DNA of 18,173 bases, from positions 1 to 18,173 of the forward strand of contig DATAYF010000358.1 of the NCBI GenBank assembly GCA_036272735.1, in the 5' to 3' direction. The notes beneath the pieces were generated by a model, which was given only the letters and a program-made list of their open reading frames with translations, was not told the origin of the DNA and ran no database searches. Numbering within the stretch: position 1 is the first letter of the stretch; each line of letters begins with the position of its first letter. The position numbers and the translations under genes are program-made. Origin of the DNA: DATAYF01 sp036272735. Lineage in GTDB: Bacteria > Chloroflexota > Ktedonobacteria > Ktedonobacterales > Ktedonobacteraceae. Below are positions 1-7,237 of the stretch, in pieces.

Positions 1-291
1 GTTGACAGGTTGTATGAACTGGCTCAAGGCTTTGTAAAGCTGATGAGAGACCGAGATGTTGAAGCATTTGATCCCTGGATCGAGAACAGCGTAAGATGTA
101 CGATCCCGGATGTAGAATCGTTTGCGACAGGCTTGCAGAAAGATTATGAAGCAGTAAAAGCATCCTTAGTTCTTTCCTACAGCAATGGTCCTGTCGAAGG
201 GCAAAGCAATCGTTTGAAATTTGTGAAGCGCTCTATGTTTGGTCGTGGCAGCTTTCAACTCTTACGAAGCCGCTTTTTGGAGGTAGCATGA
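1..291 (+). CDS. ISL3-family transposase, C-terminal part (5'-truncated by window)
   Basis: The frame is open from base 1, so the start lies outside the window and only about 96 C-terminal residues are seen. The end of the DDE domain is recognisable: a block NGPVEGQSNRLKFVKR holds the catalytic Glu and is followed by MFGRGSFQLLRSR, the usual closing helix of ISL3 (DDE_Tnp_ISL3) transposases. By family knowledge it cuts and rejoins DNA at the element ends. The reading frame is intact to its stop and 17-38 bases then lead to the terminal repeat, so the copy may be functional if its left part is whole. Family assignment is fairly sure; activity is unknown. Confidence 0.75.
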   Translation, partial: VDRLYELAQGFVKLMRDRDVEAFDPWIENSVRCTIPDVESFATGLQKDYEAVKASLVLSYSNGPVEGQSNRLKFVKRSMFGRGSFQLLRSRFLEVA

Positions 292-307
292 AACCGCTTC
301 CTGATGA

Positions 308-329
308 GCACGAAAAGTGTGGAAGAACC
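308..329 (-). repeat. right terminal inverted repeat of the ISL3 element
   Basis: On the minus strand the terminus reads GGTTCTTCCACACTTTTCGT and onward. The leading GGTTCTTCC fits ISL3-family ends. The partner repeat is outside the window, so this rests on family resemblance and position only. Confidence 0.5.
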
Positions 330-336
330 CAAATCC

Positions 337-358
337 TGGACAGGGAAATAAGATAAAA
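337..358 (+). repeat. IS3 left terminal inverted repeat
   Basis: It starts TGGACAGGG and continues with AAATAAGATAAAA. The inner 13 bases are perfectly inverted at 1540-1552. The outermost bases match poorly apart from the terminal TG. Confidence 0.5.
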
Positions 359-395
359 TAGCTGTATCGAAAGAGAGCCTGTAAGGAGGAAAACA

Positions 396-1506
396 ATGGC
401 GGGATCGCGCAAACGATACAGCGCAGAAATGAAAGCCAGGGTCGCTCTGGAAGCCATCCGGGGACAGAAAACGGCGAATGAGATTGCCACGGAGTATGGA
501 ATTCATCCGACGCAAATCGCGCAATGGAAAAAGCAGGCTCTTGATGAGTTCCCATCACTCTTCTCCCAGGGAACATCGCGAGCAGCCAAGGAGGAAGAGG
601 ACCTGGTTGCGGCGCTGTATCAACAAATTGGACAGCTCAAAGTCGAAGTCGACTTCTTGAAAAAAAATCAGATCGATTCCGCTGAGGTCAAACGTCAGCT
701 CATTGTTCCAGAGCACCCAAGCTTGAGCATTGTCCGGCAATGTGACTTGCTTGGGCTGGCGCGTTCGAGCTACTACTATCAACCGACGATAGAAAGTGAG
801 GAGAACTTAACGTTGATGCGTTTGCTTGACGAGCAATATACGCGAACACCCTTTTACGGAACACGGAAGATGACGGCCTGGTTGCAAGCGGAAGGCTATG
901 CGGTCAACCGCAAACGAGTCACCCGGCTCTTACGCCTGATGGGTTTGGAGGCGATCTATCCCCCACCCCATCTGAGTCAAGCAGGCATCACCGCCCAGAA
1001 ATATCCCTACTTGTTGCGCCATCTCGCGATTGAACGCGCCAACCAGGTCTGGAGTAGTGATATTACGTACATCCGCCTGGCACGCGGGTTTGTCTAGTCT
1101 CTTAGCCATCCTAGATTGGTACAGTCGTTATGTGCTCGCCTGGGATCTTTCGACCACACTGGATACCAGCTTCTGTCTGTACACCCTGGATCAAGCCTTG
1201 CGCAAAGCCACACCAGGCATTTTCAATACGGATCAAGGGGTCCAGTTTACCAGTACGGAGTTTGTGACCCGTCTGCAACAGGCAGGGGTGAGAATCAGCT
1301 GGGATGGGCGTGGGCGGGCTGTAGACAATATCTTTGTCGAACGCCTATGGCGCAGCGTGAAGTATGAGGAGGTATACATCAAGGACTATCAAACGGTTCC
1401 GCAGGCCTATCAAGAGTTGCGAGCCTATTTTCACTTTTACAACCATCAACGTTTCCACCAAGCGCTCGATTATCAGACCCCAGCACATGTGTACGGAAAC
1501 GGATAA
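396..1506 (+). pseudogene. IS3-family transposase, OrfA-OrfB fused, frameshifted by one inserted base
   Basis: The start has a strong ribosome site (AAGGAGG, 7 bases before ATG). Residues 1-60 form the OrfA helix-turn-helix, and about 66-90 a short leucine zipper. OrfB continues in frame through an IS3 HTH_21-type segment to the rve integrase domain, whose first Asp is D222 in WSSDITYI. At 1095-1097 the frame stops at TAG. Removing the G at 1097 restores GFVYLLAILDWYSRY, the conserved IS3 sequence, and the frame then runs to 1506 with the second Asp at 1231-1233 and Glu at 1339-1341 (35 residues between them, the DX35E spacing). The restored protein is 369 residues. All three catalytic residues survive, so the break is recent, or a base-calling error. 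An A8 run at 660-667 sits at the OrfA/OrfB join. Confidence 0.85.
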
Positions 1507-1539
1507 CGGAACGGAAATGCGCTCCTCGGTATTGCCGAG

Positions 1540-1561
1540 TTTTATCTTATTTGAGTCCGCA
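1540..1561 (-). repeat. IS3 right terminal inverted repeat
   Basis: On the minus strand it reads TGCGGACTC followed by AAATAAGATAAAA. It pairs with 337-358 at 16 of 22 positions. The exact outer end is inferred from the TG dinucleotide. Confidence 0.5.
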
Positions 1562-1575
1562 TTCTGTCTTGACAG

Positions 1576-2733
1576 ATGGGACCACCATACATATCTAACT
1601 ACGGCTATGACTATAATAGCGACCATAGCCGTTTTTTAATCAACCCTGAACAAGCCAAGGTAGTAATACGCATTTTTGATATGAGACTTGCAGGAGTAGC
1701 ATGTAGAACTATTGCCAAGACCCTAAACAACGATGCAATACCATCAAAAAAAGGCGGAAAATGGGCTGTAACAACAATCTTTAATATACTGAGAAACCCT
1801 ATATATACAGGATTAGCCCAGGCATATAGAGTGAAATTCATAAAAGAGGATGGCAAACGTAAGAGAATACAGCACCCTGATACTATTGATCTTCCTGAAG
1901 GTACCATACCAGCCATTATAAGCAAAGAAAAATTTAACGCTGTACAAGAAGTCCTCGACAAAGCAAAACTAGAAGCCGTAAGAAACAACAGAGAACCAGA
2001 ATTAGCCCTTCTCAGAGCAGGATTTATTAAATGTGGTCACTGCAATCATCTAATGCACCTAGAAAAACGTTCTCTTAAAAGACTGAAAGGAAACAACCAC
2101 AATTACTATCGTTGCTCAGTACGCGTCAGAGGCGCCAGCTTTTGCAGAGGCACGACAATTAACACCAACATAATTGATACTGCCGTATGGGAGTATATAG
2201 GCTCTCTGCTACAAGACCTAACCCAAATTAAACAAGCATTAGATGCATTAAGGAACAAGCTAAAACAAGAATACGATATAACAGCTATAGAGCGTAGTAT
2301 AGAAAATGCAAAGAACGAGCAAGCACAATTCGTAGAAGACCTAAAGGGCCTAAGAGGAAACGCACGCAATTTACTACTAGCCCAGATCAATGATTTAGAA
2401 GAAAAAATAGAAAAACTAGAGACGGAAAAAGTACAAGCGCTGCCAACAGCAAAAAAATTAGAAAGGCAGCAGCAAGAAATTGATAATTTCTTAACGTGGG
2501 CCGAGAACATGAATAACCACTATCAAGACGCAACCTTTGAAGAAAAGCGCAGAGCACTTCATGTACTGGGTATTACAGTTTACGTATACAGAGAAACAGA
2601 CACAGAACACAACAGATATGAAATCCAAGTAGGATTAACCGAATTGTGTTCTGACTTCCTCTCGTGTAGGGATGCCCGCCTGCGCTCCAAATTTCGTCAC
2701 TTTGAGAGCGCTGGCATACACCGCCAGGCGTAA
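1576..2733 (+). pseudogene. large serine recombinase lacking its N-terminal catalytic domain
   Basis: About 385 residues remain. The first 115 match the Recombinase domain (PF07508-type: PEQAKVVIRIFDM, IAKTLNNDAIPS, then ILRNPIYTG). A zinc-ribbon segment follows with C153, C156, C180 and C190, then a long charged coiled coil (about 212-320) and a C-terminal strand-rich tail. The resolvase catalytic domain with its nucleophilic serine, normally about 150 residues upstream, is missing: an in-frame TGA at 1570-1572 adjoins the IS3 end and there is no ribosome site. The region is AT-rich (24 G+C of 60 at 2281-2340 against 35 of 60 at 3421-3480), a sign of transfer. Its last 33 codons are the antisense of the rbsK 3' end. 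By family, such proteins integrate phages or mobile islands; this copy is presumably dead. Confidence 0.8.
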
Positions 2734-3576
2734 TGCTTCTTCCACTGATTGACCCTCGGTAAGCGCCACCGCCAGGCTACCAACGAAACAATCTCCGGCT
2801 GCCGTGGTATCGACCACCTGTACTTTGGGAGCCGCCTGGTAAATGGTGTAGGGTTGTTGTTGGGCGTCTTCTGTGAGCAGTATGGCCCCCTGCGCTCCCA
2901 GGGTAATAACGATAGTAGGGATACCATAGCCATGCAGCACATGCGCAACAATGCGTGCATCCTCTTCGCTATTCACCCGTTGTCCGCTGAGCAGACTCGC
3001 CTCCGTCTCGTTGAGGATCAGCACGGAAAGCTGGCGCAGTATGTCTCGTGGCAGCGTATAAGCCGGGGCCAGGTTTAGTATAACCGGCACGTGGGCTGCA
3101 TGGGCGCTGGTGATGAGTTGCTGCACGGCTGGTATGGGAATTTCGAGTTGCATTACCAACGCGCTGGCCTGTGGTATCGCCTCGATGATGGCGGCAAATT
3201 GCTGCTCATCCAGCCCTACTTTAGCATTGGCCCCTGCTGATACAACGATTGAATTATTACCTTCTGGACTCAAGAAGATAAAGGCGACACCACTGGACTC
3301 TTCCTGATCTATGGTAATGAGTTGTGTATCGATATGCTCGGCCTGCATCGACTTGAGCAGACGTTCCCCAAAGGGATCGGTGCCGACCCTGCCTGCTAAG
3401 GCCACGGAGGCTCCCATACGAGCAATCGCTATGGCCTGGTTAGCCCCTTTCCCTCCCGAAATAAGCCTGAGCGAACCCGCACCCAATAGCGTTTCCCCGA
3501 TAGTTGGCAAGCGTGGAATGCGTACAACCTCATCCATATTCAGGCTACCAACGACGAGTATCGTGTTTGGTTGCAT
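2635..3576 (-). CDS. rbsK: ribokinase (PfkB-family carbohydrate kinase)
   Basis: A 313-residue PfkB-fold kinase, expected to phosphorylate D-ribose to ribose-5-phosphate with ATP in the cytoplasm. The N-terminal signature GSLNMDEVVRIPRLP is followed by GGKGANQAIAIARMG (first PfkB signature). Near the end DTTAAGDCFVGS carries the catalytic base Asp262 and the anion hole. The start at 3576 is preferred over an upstream in-frame ATG at 3615 because AGGAGGTG lies just before it. It follows the Dna2-like gene on the same strand after 103 bases, and a promoter candidate lies in that gap. No ribose transporter or RbsD is adjacent. The 3' end overlaps the convergent recombinase remnant. The exact sugar is inferred; a related PfkB kinase of different specificity is possible. 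Confidence 0.88.
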   Translation of the reverse strand: MQPNTILVVGSLNMDEVVRIPRLPTIGETLLGAGSLRLISGGKGANQAIAIARMGASVALAGRVGTDPFGERLLKSMQAEHIDTQLITIDQEESSGVAFIFLSPEGNNSIVVSAGANAKVGLDEQQFAAIIEAIPQASALVMQLEIPIPAVQQLITSAHAAHVPVILNLAPAYTLPRDILRQLSVLILNETEASLLSGQRVNSEEDARIVAHVLHGYGIPTIVITLGAQGAILLTEDAQQQPYTIYQAAPKVQVVDTTAAGDCFVGSLAVALTEGQSVEEALRLAVYASALKVTKFGAQAGIPTREEVRTQFG

Positions 3577-3623
3577 TGTCACCTCCTGGTCTTCTGCCTT
3601 CTTGCTGCAAGGCAAGCACTACC

Positions 3624-3632
3624 ATTTTATCA
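3624..3632 (-). promoter_or_regulatory. candidate extended -10 promoter for rbsK
   Basis: On the minus strand the sequence reads TGATAAAAT, an extended -10 (TGn plus TAAAAT). The -35 position 17 bases upstream, TCTAGA, is weak. The start point would fall near 3617, about 40 bases before the rbsK ATG. A 5-base hairpin (CTTGC/GCAAG, 3601-3616) would lie in the leader. Confidence 0.35.
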
Positions 3633-3655
3633 CGTTTCTCGCTCTCTCTAGACGA

Positions 3656-3675
3656 TTGCTTATGATGCGAAGCAA
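3656..3675 (-). terminator. weak hairpin after the Dna2-like gene
   Basis: TTGCTT (3656-3661) and AAGCAA (3670-3675) form a 6-base stem with an 8-base loop just after the helicase stop codon. There is no convincing T run, so termination is doubtful; it may only protect the 3' end. Confidence 0.2.
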
Positions 3676-3679
3676 AACA

Positions 3680-6600
3680 TCATGTTTCCCAGCAGGAGAA
3701 CAGCGCTTTCATGCTGCGACAGTAGGTGATGAGCCTGCTGAAGATCGGCAGATGCTCCAATGCTGACACATGCCCGACCAGGATCAGCTTGCGTTGTGCA
3801 CGGGTTAGCGCAACGTTGAGACGATTCCCGTTGGTAAGAAAATCGCGCCTGGGAGTGCCCGCTGCCGGTCCTATGCTCGTGGCAAAGGACATGATCATCA
3901 CTAAGCGTTCACCACCCTGGAAGCGATCAACCGTATCGACCGTCAGCGGTGTGTCTACTGGCAATGCTTGCCAACCACGCTCTGGTGCAGGCTGAAACAA
4001 ATGGCGACGAATGTTTGCCACCTGTGCACGATACGGGGCGATAATACCAATATCTTGCTCGGCGATACCCCGTGCCAGCAATGCTGCTACCAGGTCGCGC
4101 ACGGTCTCAGCTTCAAGTGTACTCATCTTTGGCTCTTGCACGGCAGCCAGTAATTCAAAGTCCGTTTGTGGCTTGCTTACATCCAAGAATACCAGTGGAC
4201 GGGCTGGCTGTATAGCATTGATAATCGCAGGACTCTCTGGCACGCTTGTTTGTTGCAGCAACGTTGATTGAAAGGTGAGTTGCCGGTGCGCAATGGACTC
4301 GTGGGCCACCAGTGCCTTGTCATAAAAGACCGTAGATGAGAAGTTCGAGATCCACTGATTCATGCGGTATTGTGTACGCAGTGGAATGCAAGCACTCGAC
4401 GAGTGCACTTGATCCACATGTGAGGCTGCCGCGCGCTCTTGTAAAAGATGAAACAGTGATGTGCTCAAGCCGCGCCTGGCTGCCTCCTCGCTTAATACCA
4501 GCGGCGGCAATTGTTGTTCATCGCCGACCAGTACAAAACGCCTGGCAAAGCGCAAAGCCCCAAGGATGGCTGGCACGGTGAGTTGTCCAGCTTCGTCGAT
4601 GATGGCAACGTCGAAGCTGAGTCCGGGCTGCTCCGCTGTGGTTTCGTGGGTGCGAGACGTGTATTTGTCCGATGACCACGTCGCTGTGGTCGAGGCCACG
4701 ACAGGAGTGGTGTACAAGATGGTATGCACCCGCGTCGGCATGTCCGCTGCTGCTTGTTCGTTATCAGTCTGCTCGATCATATTTTTCAAAAGATGACCAT
4801 GCATGAGTTGATCTACGCTACGTTCTTGCCCCAGGCGTAGATAGTCGTGAAAGCCTTCCTTGTCTAGTCGCTTGAGCATGTTATCTACAGCCTGGTTAGT
4901 GAAGGCCGCGAGCAATACGCGTTGTCCCTGGGTGACCAGGCGCTTGACAATTTCGGCGATGACGCTCGTTTTCCCCGTTCCAGGTGGACCTTGAATCAAG
5001 AGATAATCCTGCATCTGTAGCGCGCGCTCGACCGCCAAATTTTGCTCTGTATTAAAATCGGTCCGCGCCGGAACGTCGATGTTGGTGAAACGAGGCTGTC
5101 TAGCAACGTCGGTAATGATGTTGCGCAGCGGCGCGTCTGTTTGCAGCCAGCGCAAAAGGTTTTGTAGCGTGCGCACATGTACCAGATCGTTATCGTAGCG
5201 ATCAATTAACGTGGGGTGCGCCAATCGTTCGCGAGTCCAGACGCTGACTTGTTCCGGATTAAGTGCGAGAATGGTGCCGGTAACAACTTCGCCGCTGATC
5301 GGGCTGCTATTGCTGAGCAGGATTTCGTCGCCTTCTCGTAGCTCGGAGGCGTTTGTACAACGGAAGGTTTGTGCCCAGCCATCTTTGTGCACGATTGGCT
5401 TGCTGATTGGCTCCAATCCTGCAATCGCGCTGCCTTGCTCGATACGTGTGGTGACCGGCGTTTGCCAGAGCAGCGCCTGCTGTTGTTCGCCTGCGCGTCC
5501 TTCTTCCTGAAGTAGTTGGTAGTAGGTATTAAAAAATGTGCCGTCAGCACTGGTATCCGGGGTGCTGGTGGATGCGTCGTTCTCGTTTGCTTGTTGCGCT
5601 CTGAGCGCGTCGCGTTCAGCAATCACATCGGGATCCGGCTCTGGTGGTTTCCAGTCGAGAAAATGCGAGACACGTTGGCACTGATCGAGCATGGAGCATT
5701 TTGTGCAGCGCGTGGGGCCCGGCGGGTCTGGCGGCCTACCGGTTACGCGGCTGAGCACGAGCAGGTTGCGGCGCTCGTTCACGCGTTGTAGCTCGCGAAT
5801 GGTGCCGGGAATGCCAAATGCCTCTGCACCACGCGGTGTATCGCTGTAGAGCAACGTTGCCAGCGCCTTTTTCATCTTCGAATCGCGGCGTACAGCCAGC
5901 AGAGCATGATAACCGTACACCTGCCAGCGATGCTCGTCTTTTGGTAGTTTCCCTTTTGCCCCTCCAGTTTTAAGTTCGAGTAGGCGTTCTCTGCCCGATT
6001 GTTGCCAGAAAAGGTCGAGTCGTCCACGTAAACCAATCTCAGGAGCTAAAAGAAACGTTTCAGCACGCACCTGATTGCTGTGTTCGTCGCCTGATTGATC
6101 GCTATATGCTGCTGGCAGGTTCCAGAGCGTGTTACTTTCGGTGCTAAACCATTGGGCCAGGTTATCTAAGTGGGGCATGACATCCTGGTGCATGGTTTCG
6201 GCATCGATATGCGCCAGCGCCATATCGATGCTGTAGAACTCAAGAGCCTGTTCCAGAGAATGTCGAAGCGAGGCGCGAGGCGAACTCTCCTCATCACCAT
6301 CTTGCATTGTGGTAAGTTGTCCTCTATCATAAGCGGTAAGCAACTCTTTGAAGCAGTGATGCACGATATTCCCACGCAGCGTGGCAGGGGAAGCTGGTGA
6401 TGATGCGAGGCGATTGAGCAGGTATTGGCGCGAGCAGTATTCAGCCTGACTCAAGTCGGTGATATTGAGTAACGTATCCGGTTCCAGCACTGCTAGCGTA
6501 TACGCATTTCCCATATAGCAATGTTTGACACGACCATTATGCTCAACAATACGCGCAGGTGTGGGCAAATGATGGATACGTAACGTGACATGATGGGTGC

Positions 6601-6856
6601 CAATCACGTCGCCAAACGCTTTGAGCGCTTTGATCAGGCTATGATAATACTGATGTTCGAGTTGTAGCTCAACGCGAGTAGTCGCGGTGTCGAGTATGAT
6701 AGCTGGTGTCGCTCCTCCATGTCCGGCGTGCTCACGGACGGCGACAATATGCCCCTCAATTTGGGTTACGGAGCAGCTACGTTGAGGATCAAGCGAGCAG
6801 AGAAAACACTCGTGTTCCCTTGCACCAAATTGCTGACTATCATCACGCATTATCAT
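3680..6856 (-). CDS. Dna2-like fused Fe-S nuclease and SF1B helicase
   Basis: A 1058-residue protein with two enzymatic halves. The N-terminal half is a Cas4/RecB-type PD-(D/E)XK nuclease: C141 in EYCSRQYLLN, histidines 166-167, D281, E294-L-K296, and C384/C387/C393 spaced C-x2-C-x5-C. Together with C141 these make the four-cysteine iron-sulfur site of the Dna2/Cas4/AddB type. The C-terminal half is an Upf1/Dna2-like SF1B helicase: Walker A GPPGTGKT 623-630, DEAGQ 754-758, GDEQQLPP 778-785 and motif VI NVALTRAQRK 1014-1023. By family it should unwind and trim DNA ends or flaps using ATP. No catalytic residue appears missing. No cas gene or CRISPR repeat is nearby, so a repair or replication role is the simplest reading. 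The ribosome site is weak; M1 or M3 could be the start. Confidence 0.85.
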   Translation of the reverse strand: MIMRDDSQQFGAREHECFLCSLDPQRSCSVTQIEGHIVAVREHAGHGGATPAIILDTATTRVELQLEHQYYHSLIKALKAFGDVIGTHHVTLRIHHLPTPARIVEHNGRVKHCYMGNAYTLAVLEPDTLLNITDLSQAEYCSRQYLLNRLASSPASPATLRGNIVHHCFKELLTAYDRGQLTTMQDGDEESSPRASLRHSLEQALEFYSIDMALAHIDAETMHQDVMPHLDNLAQWFSTESNTLWNLPAAYSDQSGDEHSNQVRAETFLLAPEIGLRGRLDLFWQQSGRERLLELKTGGAKGKLPKDEHRWQVYGYHALLAVRRDSKMKKALATLLYSDTPRGAEAFGIPGTIRELQRVNERRNLLVLSRVTGRPPDPPGPTRCTKCSMLDQCQRVSHFLDWKPPEPDPDVIAERDALRAQQANENDASTSTPDTSADGTFFNTYYQLLQEEGRAGEQQQALLWQTPVTTRIEQGSAIAGLEPISKPIVHKDGWAQTFRCTNASELREGDEILLSNSSPISGEVVTGTILALNPEQVSVWTRERLAHPTLIDRYDNDLVHVRTLQNLLRWLQTDAPLRNIITDVARQPRFTNIDVPARTDFNTEQNLAVERALQMQDYLLIQGPPGTGKTSVIAEIVKRLVTQGQRVLLAAFTNQAVDNMLKRLDKEGFHDYLRLGQERSVDQLMHGHLLKNMIEQTDNEQAAADMPTRVHTILYTTPVVASTTATWSSDKYTSRTHETTAEQPGLSFDVAIIDEAGQLTVPAILGALRFARRFVLVGDEQQLPPLVLSEEAARRGLSTSLFHLLQERAAASHVDQVHSSSACIPLRTQYRMNQWISNFSSTVFYDKALVAHESIAHRQLTFQSTLLQQTSVPESPAIINAIQPARPLVFLDVSKPQTDFELLAAVQEPKMSTLEAETVRDLVAALLARGIAEQDIGIIAPYRAQVANIRRHLFQPAPERGWQALPVDTPLTVDTVDRFQGGERLVMIMSFATSIGPAAGTPRRDFLTNGNRLNVALTRAQRKLILVGHVSALEHLPIFSRLITYCRSMKALFSCWET

Positions 6857-7237
6857 AGAATAAACTCTCTACATGTTTTTCCATCGGTATACCATGCTGT
6901 CTGCGTCGATGCGAAGCCTGACAATCTATACCGTTAGTGGCAGTGTACGGTAGGAGCGGGACTTCGTCAATAGGCGGCAAAAGTTTCAATGAAGGACTAC
7001 CTGCATCACCACCTTCACTATGCAAGCGCCGCAGGCGCGAGATTTTAGTGGGTTGCTTCCCCTTTTGCCTTTAACCGATGATGGGGCGAGGCATGAAGCG
7101 ATTGAAGGTATGGTCGCGCTGCTGGTAGAAACGGGCAAGAGGGATCTGGTATTATTAGGGTATACGTTTGATAGATCCTTTGGCTTTGCTGCCGCACATG
7201 TGTCGCTGGTTGGATGTTGAATAGAGGAAAGGATACG
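6857..7237. other. 381-base spacer between divergent Dna2-like and DUF711 genes
   Basis: No gene is secure here. It holds the 5' side of both divergent genes and a doubtful 66-codon ORF (7020-7220). I see no strong sigma-70 promoter on either strand. A GGTATACC palindrome occurs near 6886-6893, upstream of the helicase start. No tRNA or terminator was recognised. Confidence 0.4.
7020..7220 (+). CDS. doubtful small hypothetical protein
   Basis: A 66-codon frame ending 17 bases before the DUF711 start. It is Leu/Val-rich with a possible amphipathic or hydrophobic centre (MVALLVETGKRDLVLLGYTF), but I recognise no family. There is no ribosome site before its ATG and the frame opens only from 6993. 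It could be a leader peptide or remnant, or chance. Its only support is its length, its strand and its close spacing to the next gene. Confidence 0.2.
   Translation: MQAPQARDFSGLLPLLPLTDDGARHEAIEGMVALLVETGKRDLVLLGYTFDRSFGFAAAHVSLVGC

Larger units (their letters stand above)
1..329 (+). mobile_element. 3' end of an ISL3-family insertion sequence (left part outside window)
   Basis: The element comprises the C-terminal transposase frame ending at 291 and a terminal sequence at 308-329. Read on the minus strand that terminus starts GGTTCTTCC, which resembles the GGCTCTT-type ends of ISL3-family elements. The right end is therefore placed at 329, with one base of uncertainty. The left end and the target duplication are not visible. 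The IS3 element begins only a few bases further on, so the two elements lie end to end. Confidence 0.65.
337..1561 (+). mobile_element. IS3-family insertion sequence with broken transposase
   Basis: An IS3-type transposase frame (396-1506) is flanked by imperfect inverted repeats. AAATAAGATAAAA at 346-358 has a perfect 13-base inverted copy at 1540-1552. Taking TG/CA as the outer dinucleotides gives 22-base ends at 337-358 and 1540-1561, of which 16 positions pair. No direct repeat is evident: the flanks are AATCC and TTCTG. The right end is uncertain and could lie a little further out, up to about 1578. The element lies between the ISL3 terminus and a truncated serine recombinase and probably caused or followed that truncation. 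Confidence 0.7.

Noticed and set aside
2749..4796. Several plus-strand frames opposite rbsK and the helicase gene
   Set aside because: Each is antisense to conserved catalytic motifs and none has a ribosome site or family signature.
3680..6856. CRISPR-linked Cas4
   Set aside because: The nuclease half resembles Cas4, but it is fused to a Dna2-type helicase, and no repeats or other cas genes occur in the window.
6843..7025. 60-codon minus-strand frame overlapping the Dna2-like start by 14 bases
   Set aside because: No ribosome site and no protein-like pattern. The overlap could suggest coupling, but nothing else supports it.
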